45,160 bases of DNA, taken from positions 1 through 45,160 of the forward strand of contig JAFSWF010000029.1 of the NCBI GenBank assembly GCA_017444615.1, written 5' to 3'. Position numbers and translations under genes: made by a program. The DNA comes from Paludibacteraceae bacterium. Its GTDB lineage: Bacteria; Bacteroidota; Bacteroidia; Bacteroidales; Paludibacteraceae. Under the pieces are notes generated by a model. That model did no database searches. It saw nothing but the letters and a program-made list of their open reading frames with translations, and was not told the DNA's origin. Positions 8,404-15,478 of this stretch are shown in pieces. Within the stretch, counting starts at the first letter, position 1. Each line of letters begins with the position of its first letter.

Positions 8404-10896
8404 TTAAAGTGCCTGACCCATTACGTTGTAACGAACGCCGTTCTTCTCAATAATCAGCATTCCGTTCTCAATGAGCTTAACAGCCTTTGCCTTCACATCC
8501 GTTTCGTCAATAGCCGTCGGTGTAGTCGCTGGGAAGGTGAAAACAAATGTATTGCTTCCAAATACCCAAGTGAACTTGTACTCGCCTTCTTTGTCTGCTT
8601 GGAAGTAAATATGGTTATTATTATCTTCGGTTGTGAAACCACTTACCGTTAACGAGCTACGCGTAACTCCTGTAGCCCCCGCCGAGCAACCAAGCCAAGA
8701 ATAGTTGATAATGGGTTTGAAATTATACCAATTATTGTTGGGGTCGTCATCCAAAGTGAACGACTTAACGGCCGTGGCCGACTTTTTGTCAGCGGCTAAG
8801 GTGGCTGTTATTTTGCCATCTCCCCAATCGGATGTCCAGCTACCGCCAAACTCTACTACCTGCGGGGTAAAGTCGCCTTCCAACTTGAATACCTCTCCAT
8901 CATAGGTAATGGTTACATCACCATCATCCGCAAGCGTGAAGCAAACGTTATTATCATTGTTGCCATAAAGACCTGCAATAACCTCCTCTTCAGTCAAATC
9001 GCTGAAGCCTTTCCAAGTTTCGCCATCAATAACTTTTAACTCATAAGAACCAGCCTCAAGATTTTTAGTATAACTATCCGCATATACAGGTATCTTGTTG
9101 GTTGCCCAACTGGTAAAGTCACCTGCAATGTAGAAATTCGGAGCAGTTACGTGAAGCGTATAGGAAACAACGGCACCTTGGAAGTTGTCATTCTCCGCAA
9201 TAGTAGCGGTAATGACTGCGTCACCTACACCTACAATGGTTACATTCGCACCATCTACCGTAGCCACATCGGTATTGCCGGATGCATAAGTAGCATCTCC
9301 GGCACCTGTAGCTTTGACAACAGGATTATTGAACACTAAATCTAACAGCGTTTTGGTTTCTTCATCATTTACGAAATAAGCATTTGCCGAAGCCTTACCA
9401 ATAACATGCAGCGTATAAGTAGTCGTTACCTCGCTCCACTTAGCCTGAACGGTGATGTCGCCTGTCTGGTAGCGATCTGCAACGGTTACTGTACCATCTG
9501 CAGCAATGGCTATCTTCTCTTCGTCAATGTCACCGAAATCAGTAATCGAATACTCAACATCATCCTCCGTATTATCAATCAAATCCTCATTCTTGAAACT
9601 CAAAGCATTTTCACCTCTTGCATCCAGCGTCGCCTCTTTCGTCGTATACAACAACCACGGAGTGATTTTCATTACGCCTAAGATTCCTACACCGCCATCT
9701 GCTGTGTATTCTAATTTCAAATAGGCATTACCCTTGGCTCCATCATCAATATCCTCGTTGAATTCATGAGGCTCTGCAGCTCCCACTGCTGCAACAGACT
9801 GGGAAGCCACAGCTTCTCCCCAACTCGTATTATCAGCAGAATAATACATTTTCATATTCAGATTTCCGCTTCCGCTTGCCCATTGACGCCAGTCGAACGC
9901 AATGTGTTTTACACCACCCTCTACTACTTCGTTAGAAATGATGGTAGAGCCGGCTGTTGAACGCAAAGCTGTTGCTTGAATACGCGGTGCAATTCCAATC
10001 GTATCATCTACACCACGGCGAACATTGGCAACACTCCAATCCCACAAATCACCATGCCATGTTGCTGCAGTCGTTTGACCTGTTTGAACCACTTTGCTGA
10101 AGTTTTCTGCAATAATGCCATCTACTACGTGCAATGTGTAAGTGGTAGTCACACCTTCGCTCCAAGTAGCAGTAATAATAGCATCGCCAGCACTGACCGG
10201 AGTAATCACACCCTCTTCATCTACAGTTGCCACACCAACCGCCGATGAAGAATACGTGATAGTACCTTCACTACCTGTATTATCAATCAATTCCTCATTG
10301 ATATAACCTTTTTGCTTCGAACCGATAGTAATTTCCTTTTGTGTATAAAGCAAGTACGGTGTAATAGTAATCGGGCCAATTATAAATCGTCCGCCGGCAG
10401 TTGTTCCATCACTTTGGGTAGATAAGTTTTGTAAAGTAAGTTTAGAGTTGGACTTAATTGCTAAAGAATTCGAATAAGATTGATCGGTGTTGTAATAACT
10501 ATCACTACCGTCAAAAGAAATTTGGTCTTTATTCGCTCCATCCACATTTATATTCAAAACAAACTTGAAGCCATTGTCACCCGTTCCAAATTGTCTCCAT
10601 TTAAAATCTACTTTTTTAATTCCGCCTTCTAGAGTGCTTTCAAGATAACAACTATTACCGGAAGCCCTGCTCAGCCAAAAACCTTTTGTATTATCGTTTA
10701 ACTTGTCATTACCGCCACCGCTTCTTGCATTACGATAGTACCATTGTGAGTATTTTCCGTTAAATGAAACTCGGCTCGACGAAGCACTACCTGCGAGATG
10801 ATTTGTAACATAATTCTCCGTCACACTCGTATCCGCCCACAGACCGAGGGTCAGCACACAAGCCATTAATGTTAGTAATACTTTTTTCATAATCAT
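8404..10896 (-). CDS. Exported modular protein: jelly-roll and BIG2-like domains, SusE/F-like module, C-terminal sorting-like tail
   Basis: 830 residues; the start may be two codons in (MKKVLL). A signal peptide (MKKVLLTLMACVLTLGLWA) is followed by two related beta-rich modules of about 150 residues (about 25-185 and 265-415), each with GG(I/V)K-x-(I/V)-x-F-x-WRQ and ending LLYT-KE. Each is followed by a bacterial Ig-like (BIG2-type) domain (VATVDEEGVITPVSAGDAII; TTTYTLHV). A third BIG2 domain follows, then a region starting FYIAGDFTSW that resembles the carbohydrate-binding modules of SusE/SusF, and a related final beta domain. The tail (LIENGMLIIEKNGVRYNVMG, then QAL) matches three neighbours. 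It lies 55 nt before susC, the side on which accessory binding proteins are often found. Function inferred: surface binding protein; no catalytic residues recognised. Confidence 0.82.
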   Translation of the reverse strand: MIMKKVLLTLMACVLTLGLWADTSVTENYVTNHLAGSASSSRVSFNGKYSQWYYRNARSGGGNDKLNDNTKGFWLSRASGNSCYLESTLEGGIKKVDFKWRQFGTGDNGFKFVLNINVDGANKDQISFDGSDSYYNTDQSYSNSLAIKSNSKLTLQNLSTQSDGTTAGGRFIIGPITITPYLLYTQKEITIGSKQKGYINEELIDNTGSEGTITYSSSAVGVATVDEEGVITPVSAGDAIITATWSEGVTTTYTLHVVDGIIAENFSKVVQTGQTTAATWHGDLWDWSVANVRRGVDDTIGIAPRIQATALRSTAGSTIISNEVVEGGVKHIAFDWRQWASGSGNLNMKMYYSADNTSWGEAVASQSVAAVGAAEPHEFNEDIDDGAKGNAYLKLEYTADGGVGILGVMKITPWLLYTTKEATLDARGENALSFKNEDLIDNTEDDVEYSITDFGDIDEEKIAIAADGTVTVADRYQTGDITVQAKWSEVTTTYTLHVIGKASANAYFVNDEETKTLLDLVFNNPVVKATGAGDATYASGNTDVATVDGANVTIVGVGDAVITATIAENDNFQGAVVSYTLHVTAPNFYIAGDFTSWATNKIPVYADSYTKNLEAGSYELKVIDGETWKGFSDLTEEEVIAGLYGNNDNNVCFTLADDGDVTITYDGEVFKLEGDFTPQVVEFGGSWTSDWGDGKITATLAADKKSATAVKSFTLDDDPNNNWYNFKPIINYSWLGCSAGATGVTRSSLTVSGFTTEDNNNHIYFQADKEGEYKFTWVFGSNTFVFTFPATTPTAIDETDVKAKAVKLIENGMLIIEKNGVRYNVMGQAL

Positions 10897-10910
10897 TAAA
10901 TTTATAAGGT

Positions 10911-10944
10911 TAAAATTATTTCTTTTTTAGATATTTTAAGCAAA
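10911..10944 (-). promoter_or_regulatory. Possible promoter for the 830-residue protein gene
   Basis: On the minus strand TTTG (10944-10941) and TAATTTTA (10918-10911) are separated by 22 nt, a near match to the Bacteroidota TTTG / TAnnTTTG promoter with a slightly long spacer and an imperfect -7 element. It lies 15 nt before the ATG. It would allow this gene and susCD to be transcribed separately from the two genes upstream. Confidence 0.4.
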
Positions 10945-10991
10945 TTTCTAAAATCACGGGATATATACATAGTATATATAGGGTGAGGTAT

Positions 10992-11034
10992 GATACGGGA
11001 ATACTTCGAGTTTACTTTGAGGCACTCCCGTATC
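10992..11034 (-). terminator. Hairpin after the 588-residue protein gene
   Basis: Perfect 9-bp arms GATACGGGA and TCCCGTATC enclose a 25-nt loop just after the stop codon at 11045. The minus-strand sequence after it is A/T rich (a tatata-rich stretch) but has no clean T run, so it may be a weak terminator or an mRNA-stabilising structure. Confidence 0.5.
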
Positions 11035-11044
11035 GCCTTTTGTA

Positions 11045-12811
11045 TCAGAACGCCTGTCCTTGCAGCGTATAACGCACGCCATTACGATAAATAACAATCT
11101 TGCCATTCTCTACTGCTTTGCGCACATCCGCCTTGATAACCGTATTCTCCACGCCGGTTGTCGGATCCGCATAAACAGTCCAAATCCAGTTATCATCCAG
11201 ACCGTACATCTTCAGATAAATCGTGTAGTGACCGTCTTCCGGAACAAGGAACGCCGTCTCACCTTCGGTGTAGTTGAACTTATAGTTGCCCTCACCGTTG
11301 TCCTGACCTGCCATAAAGGTTCCGCCTGTACAATGGTCTTCGAAAACAAAGGTCTGATCTTTATTCAAATCTGCAACGATACTATATTCGAGCCATTCAG
11401 TCTGTGCTTCGTTCTTCACACCGGCAATATAATCCGTTCCATCCACCAAGATGCCATACTGCCCCTCACACTGTGGTTCCGGTGCCTCGTAGCTGTACCA
11501 CTCTATATTGTCAACAACAAAGCGGTATTGATTGCTCGTTCCATCGTCTGGCACATTAAGGTTCTTAATCATAATAGTGAAGTCACCATCAATCTTAAGA
11601 TTGCCTACAGAGAAGCGGAACCAGCTACCCATCGGTTGAACGGCAGCACCGGCATCATGGATGGCGCCTACCGAGTCGCCATTGATATAAACAACAATAT
11701 TCCATGGATTCTTTCTGGAAGCCTCGGTTCCGTTTGCGTTCCAGTCAAATGCCAAACTATCAATACCACCGCTGATAGCATCGCTCAGCAGATAACCATA
11801 ATCTTCTTCTGCGTTCTTCTTTGCACGGATAACTGCAGCCATATTCGCAGCGGACGAACCGCCTAATGCTCCACGAATAGAGCCAAGATGAGTAGTCCAT
11901 ACAATACCGGCTTCAGAACGTGGTGCTACGGAGTCGTTCGTGTGGTAAGTTGCATTGCCCGTTGCGTTAGCAGCGCCATCGAACGTCTCTAATTTAAAGT
12001 TCAACGGCACAACGCGAAGTGTATAAGCAATCGAATCTGCCTTGTATGTCTCGTTCTCTGCAACAACGGCAGAAATAACAGTCGTACCTAAACCGACAAT
12101 CGTTACTTGCCCATTTTGGTCAACAGTGGCTACTTCCGGTGCACTACTGGATAGTACCGGTGTCGCGTCCGTTTCTTTCGTCAATTCATTGGTAAAGGGC
12201 TCAGCATCAATCATTTTGATAATTGATTTCTCTGCAAAAGCTAACCCTGCATCTTCCTTCTCTGCAGCGCCATAGGTAGTCCAACTCAGGTCGTCAAACA
12301 CAAACCGCATGAAGTTGCCGGTTCCGGTATACGGACTCAGATTCACAAACTTAATCGTGAAATCGCCTTCAATCTGCAGATTGCCCACTCCATATGTTTT
12401 AGTAGGAGGGTTGTCTTTCGTTGTTCCTGCCATATTGATTGCCCCCACAGAATCTCCGTTGATGTAGATGGCTACATTCCATGTTCCTGCACTCTCGTTT
12501 CCGTTACTGTTCCATGTGAACCAGAGACTATCGATGCCGCCACCGATAGAACTACTCTCAATGTACGGATATACAGTTTCTGCCGATTTCTTGGCACGGA
12601 TAACCGCCGCAGAGGTACTAAAATTTCCTACTCCTGTTAGAATGCCACCGGAGAAGAACGTCCATGTGGCTTGATCACATTTCTTGGAGGTAACGCTTGT
12701 TACATACGTTGCCGTGTACGTACCGTCTTCCGGCGTGAAAGTCTCTACCTTTGTGGTAGCCATCATCATTGTGGCTGCACATAGCAGCGAAAAAAGGAAA
12801 AATTTTCTCAT
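11045..12811 (-). CDS. Exported protein with duplicated jelly-roll-like modules, BIG2-like linker and C-terminal sorting-like tail
   Basis: 588 residues. Signal peptide MRKFFLFSLLCAATMMMA. Two homologous modules (about 22-180 and 275-440) share the order KVETF / KLETF, AAVIRAKK-x-AE, GGIDSL-x-F-x-WN-x-NG, (A/V)-x-YINGDSVGAI, VGNL-x-I-x-GDFTI and RFV-D-(L/I)-x-W. A BIG2-like domain lies between them (PEVATVDQNGQVTIVGLGTT). A smaller C-terminal beta domain precedes the tail (VENGKIVIYRNGVRYTLQG, then QAF). The modules resemble those of the 830-residue neighbour, so the two are distant paralogues. It starts 19 nt after the SGNH gene and is probably co-transcribed with it. Role inferred: secreted or surface adhesion/binding protein. 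I do not recognise a named family for the duplicated module. Confidence 0.8.
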   Translation of the reverse strand: MRKFFLFSLLCAATMMMATTKVETFTPEDGTYTATYVTSVTSKKCDQATWTFFSGGILTGVGNFSTSAAVIRAKKSAETVYPYIESSSIGGGIDSLWFTWNSNGNESAGTWNVAIYINGDSVGAINMAGTTKDNPPTKTYGVGNLQIEGDFTIKFVNLSPYTGTGNFMRFVFDDLSWTTYGAAEKEDAGLAFAEKSIIKMIDAEPFTNELTKETDATPVLSSSAPEVATVDQNGQVTIVGLGTTVISAVVAENETYKADSIAYTLRVVPLNFKLETFDGAANATGNATYHTNDSVAPRSEAGIVWTTHLGSIRGALGGSSAANMAAVIRAKKNAEEDYGYLLSDAISGGIDSLAFDWNANGTEASRKNPWNIVVYINGDSVGAIHDAGAAVQPMGSWFRFSVGNLKIDGDFTIMIKNLNVPDDGTSNQYRFVVDNIEWYSYEAPEPQCEGQYGILVDGTDYIAGVKNEAQTEWLEYSIVADLNKDQTFVFEDHCTGGTFMAGQDNGEGNYKFNYTEGETAFLVPEDGHYTIYLKMYGLDDNWIWTVYADPTTGVENTVIKADVRKAVENGKIVIYRNGVRYTLQGQAF

Positions 12812-12830
12812 ACGATTTAAGAATTAAGTG

Positions 12831-15248
12831 TTAGTATTGAAATATCTTTTGTCCTTGTACACTATACATCGTCCCTTTGTACATCAGATAGAGTTGTCCG
12901 TTCCGCAAAATCTTCTGACTTCTGACATCTGACGGCTGAATACTCTCTATTCCCGTCGGTTCCTCCTCCGGCGCTTTCAAGGTGGGATAACTCGTTCCTT
13001 GCTCCCAAGCTGCACCCAAAGCCTCTGTTACCGTTCCGTCCGCAAATTGCGTCTTCGTAGCGGATTGCGCTCCTTGAGAATTATTATTGTGCTGACCGAA
13101 CACCGCCGGAGCCGAACCTTCCCGATACCAACAGTTAACCGCTGTTACCGAAGTGCCATTGAAGACTCCCGCGATAGCTCCGATATAAGAAGTCGTCGTT
13201 GCCCCGTCAAAAGGCGTCAACTTGCCGTAGAAATGGCAGTTCTCAATTTTTAACGAACGAGCCGAACTACTGGAGTTCACATATCCCAGCACACCGCCGA
13301 TACGCGCCCCCTTGTCTTGCTGCAATGCCATCGTACACGTACTATAGCTATCGCGAATAACCGCATTATAGCCATAGCCCATAATACCGCCGTAGATACC
13401 TTTATGGCGAATGCGCCATGTGCCACCCACATAACAACGCTCAATGACGGTAGCTGCCGCACCGCTCACATCCGCGTTGCGACCCACAATCATTCCCACT
13501 GATCCGGACACGTTAGTAAAAATAGGCATGCTCACCGAGCAGTCTTGTATCGTACCTGCTTCACTGCAACCGCAAAGAATACTGAACGCCTTGTTCTGCG
13601 TATCGTCCGTGCCAGAAGAGGGACGGTTGAAATAACTCTCCTCCGTACCTATAATCCGCAAACGCCGGATACTCGCATTCTGTATATAACCGAAGAGACC
13701 CACAAACGTATAGGCGCTCAGTGTCGGGTCATCCACATAGTAGATATTAAAACCGCTAATAGTGTGCCCCTTGCCGTCAAACGTACCGGTCCACGGATGA
13801 TCCTTGGTGCCAATAGGCGTTTTCCAACAATCCTGCTTGGTATGGTCCATGTTAAAATCTTCCGTCACCTCTGCATTCAAAGCATATGAACCTCCATTCA
13901 CCGCCTCGGCAAAGTCTTCCATATCCGCACGGCTTGCAATAGGATAAGTGATATCCGCTGCCTCGGCACCCACAAGAGACAGTTTATAAATCGTCTCATC
14001 CGCACCCATTGCCTCTGAGATGACGCGAATGGTATATGTCACCGTCGCTCCCTTCTCCGGCGTTACCAAGGGATAATACCACGGTTTCGTCACGTCCCGC
14101 TCTATATCCGCACCATACGCGTCAGTAATGTTCAGTTCCGCGTTATTATCTATAGGGTACGCATATAACGCAACAGGCGTACGCGTATAGTCCACCTTCA
14201 CCGTAAATGCCGTGTCTTCACCTAACACCACATTCTGTCCGTTCACTGTCATTCGCTTCAGATGACTCTCCGTACCCGGTTCGATTGTCTCATGTTCCGG
14301 TTCGCTAAAATTATCTGCCAACGATGTCACTGCATAAGGAGTCTCCACTGCCGCATGAACGGCGTGACGACACATATCCGCGCAGTAGTCCGTGATACTC
14401 TCCGGCTTCCATGTTACATCCAATGCACTTACACCGAAAATCTTCTCATACCAAATCAGGGAAGCAATATATCGACCATGGTTATAATGCAGATGGTAAC
14501 CGTCTCTATTCAGACGCTGACCCATATAACTCGTTCGCGCATTCTGCACAGCCGTACCGGCAGGTATCAGCAACTCCAACTCCGGATGATTCGCCATCAC
14601 TTGCTGCGCCGCGGCAATAATGCTGTCATACATCGTCTGCTGATTCTTGCCATAGAGTTTAAACGAGCTATAGGTTGAACCCTCATCATACGCCCAAGTC
14701 ATATAGAAACCGATTTTGACATTGGGATTAGAGCAGTTAGCGTGCACAAAATCAATCAAATGTTCCATATACGGCACATACGACTGATAGATACCCGCGC
14801 TATCATGGTCGGACTGAATAATCACCCAGTCCCACGGCTCATCCTCCATCGCCATCTTCAGGCTATACGTACCCAAACCTGTCGATGTAAACTGCCCATC
14901 CTTGAATTTGCGGTAGTTATACGGCAGCGTGTCATTGCGCTGAGACCAAGCATCATGCTGGCTCAGCCATGTGCCACCGCGGTACGGGTAACCGATGACG
15001 GCATCTACACCCTCCGCACCTAACAGAGGCTGCATATGTTGCTCCAAGGCATCGACCGTAAAACTATTGCCGATGCCCAAAATACGAACAGGCTCCGCCG
15101 AAACAGTGCCTACCATCGCAAACAAGAGAAAAACTAAAATACTTAGAAGACTTGAATTCCTTCTAATGGGGGGGGTAAATTGTTGATTATCAACAAGTTG
15201 CAACAACCCCACGTGAGTAATTGAACGTAGCATATTGTGCCCTTTCAT
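12831..15248 (-). CDS. DUF4886/SGNH-like hydrolase with beta-sandwich, GLUG-like region and C-terminal sorting-like tail
   Basis: 805 residues from the ATG at 15248. An upstream in-frame TTG (15263) lies inside the -7 promoter box and cannot be the start; a second ATG at 15233 is also possible. A hydrophobic signal segment (RRNSSLLSILVFLLFAMVG) comes unusually late, after about 30 residues. The hydrolase domain (about 50-310) begins VRILGIGNSFT, with the GNS block carrying the likely nucleophile Ser, and ends with RDGYHLHYNHGRY, holding the Asp/His pair. This is the DUF4886 version of the SGNH fold, often acting on acyl esters of glycans. A cadherin-like beta-sandwich (about 330-420) and a GLUG-like beta-helical region (about 430-760; GTFDGKGHTISGF, VGLFGYIQNA) follow. 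The tail is KILRNGQLYLMYKGTMYSVQ, then GQKIFQY. First gene of the block, behind a good promoter. Confidence 0.82.
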   Translation of the reverse strand: MKGHNMLRSITHVGLLQLVDNQQFTPPIRRNSSLLSILVFLLFAMVGTVSAEPVRILGIGNSFTVDALEQHMQPLLGAEGVDAVIGYPYRGGTWLSQHDAWSQRNDTLPYNYRKFKDGQFTSTGLGTYSLKMAMEDEPWDWVIIQSDHDSAGIYQSYVPYMEHLIDFVHANCSNPNVKIGFYMTWAYDEGSTYSSFKLYGKNQQTMYDSIIAAAQQVMANHPELELLIPAGTAVQNARTSYMGQRLNRDGYHLHYNHGRYIASLIWYEKIFGVSALDVTWKPESITDYCADMCRHAVHAAVETPYAVTSLADNFSEPEHETIEPGTESHLKRMTVNGQNVVLGEDTAFTVKVDYTRTPVALYAYPIDNNAELNITDAYGADIERDVTKPWYYPLVTPEKGATVTYTIRVISEAMGADETIYKLSLVGAEAADITYPIASRADMEDFAEAVNGGSYALNAEVTEDFNMDHTKQDCWKTPIGTKDHPWTGTFDGKGHTISGFNIYYVDDPTLSAYTFVGLFGYIQNASIRRLRIIGTEESYFNRPSSGTDDTQNKAFSILCGCSEAGTIQDCSVSMPIFTNVSGSVGMIVGRNADVSGAAATVIERCYVGGTWRIRHKGIYGGIMGYGYNAVIRDSYSTCTMALQQDKGARIGGVLGYVNSSSSARSLKIENCHFYGKLTPFDGATTTSYIGAIAGVFNGTSVTAVNCWYREGSAPAVFGQHNNNSQGAQSATKTQFADGTVTEALGAAWEQGTSYPTLKAPEEEPTGIESIQPSDVRSQKILRNGQLYLMYKGTMYSVQGQKIFQY
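12912..12944 (-). repeat. Period-7 CTGANNN repeat inside the SGNH-protein tail
   Basis: The plus strand carries heptads such as ctgactt, ctgacat, ctgacgg and ctgaata. On the coding strand they read TCAGNNN and encode SIQPSDVRSQ, immediately upstream of the conserved tail KILRNGQ. In the three paralogous tails this linker has a different sequence. Confidence 0.7.
15168..15175 (-). repeat. C8 homopolymer tract in the 5' coding region
   Basis: Eight consecutive G on the plus strand (C8 in the gene) lie between the presumed start codon and the hydrophobic signal segment, encoding Thr-Pro-Pro. A gain or loss of one base would disconnect the start from the signal peptide. Confidence 0.85.
15180..15196. 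promoter_or_regulatory. Perfect 17-nt dyad in the 5' end of the SGNH gene
   Basis: TTGTTGATTATCAACAA is a perfect inverted repeat (8-bp arms, 1-nt centre). It sits about 52-68 nt inside the gene from the ATG at 15248, just upstream of the C8 tract, and is followed on the plus strand by gttgcaac, another small dyad. It could be an operator or part of an RNA structure in the leader. Confidence 0.5.
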
Positions 15249-15260
15249 GGTTTCCGACCG

Positions 15261-15291
15261 CAAAGGTACTACTTTTTTTTGATATATGCAA
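15261..15291 (-). promoter_or_regulatory. Promoter of the exported-protein block
   Basis: On the minus strand TTGC (-33 element) within CCTTGCATATATC is followed after about 19-20 nt, including an A8 run, by TACCTTTG (15268-15261), an exact TAnnTTTG -7 element. The predicted start of transcription is only about 8 nt before the ATG at 15248, so the leader is very short unless the later start at 15233 is used. Confidence 0.75.
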
Positions 15292-15386
15292 GGAATTTCG
15301 TATTTATTTTATTTTTTTTCGCATTTTTGAGAGCGTTATAGCGTTCCGGATGACTTGTGTTTGAGAAGGAAGGAATAATAAAAATC

Positions 15387-15408
15387 ATAGAGTAAAACTC
15401 TATTTTTT
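15387..15408. other. Hairpin with T tract in the divergent intergenic region
   Basis: ATAGAGT and ACTCTAT (7-bp stem, 3-nt loop) are followed on the plus strand by six T. It has the form of a small intrinsic terminator but no plus-strand gene ends here. It could insulate relA from readthrough or belong to an unrecognised small transcript. The rest of the 230-nt gap between the divergent genes is AT-rich, with a direct repeat AGCGTT near 15333. Confidence 0.4.
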
Positions 15409-15427
15409 ACAAAAAGTAGCAAATTTA

Positions 15428-15459
15428 TTTGCACATGTCGATTTTTTTTTGTAACTTTG
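15428..15459 (+). promoter_or_regulatory. Promoter of relA/spoT
   Basis: TTTG (15428-15431), a 20-nt spacer with a T10 run, and TAACTTTG (15452-15459), an exact TAnnTTTG -7 element. It is 19 nt upstream of the ATG at 15479, giving a leader of roughly 15 nt. Confidence 0.8.
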
Positions 15460-15478
15460 TCGCCGATTTGTATCGACT

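Noticed and set aside
11060-11866. Plus-strand open frame of 268 codons opposite the 588-residue protein gene
   Set aside because: Antisense shadow of a clear signal-peptide-bearing gene; no family resemblance and no initiation signals.
12831-15248. Classical polysaccharide utilisation locus (with 1-12811)
   Set aside because: SusC/SusD are present, but no glycoside hydrolase, lyase, hybrid two-component regulator or ECF sigma/anti-sigma pair is visible in the window.
15249-15263. N-terminal extension of the SGNH protein starting at TTG 15263
   Set aside because: The codon lies within the -7 promoter element TACCTTTG, upstream of the expected transcription start.
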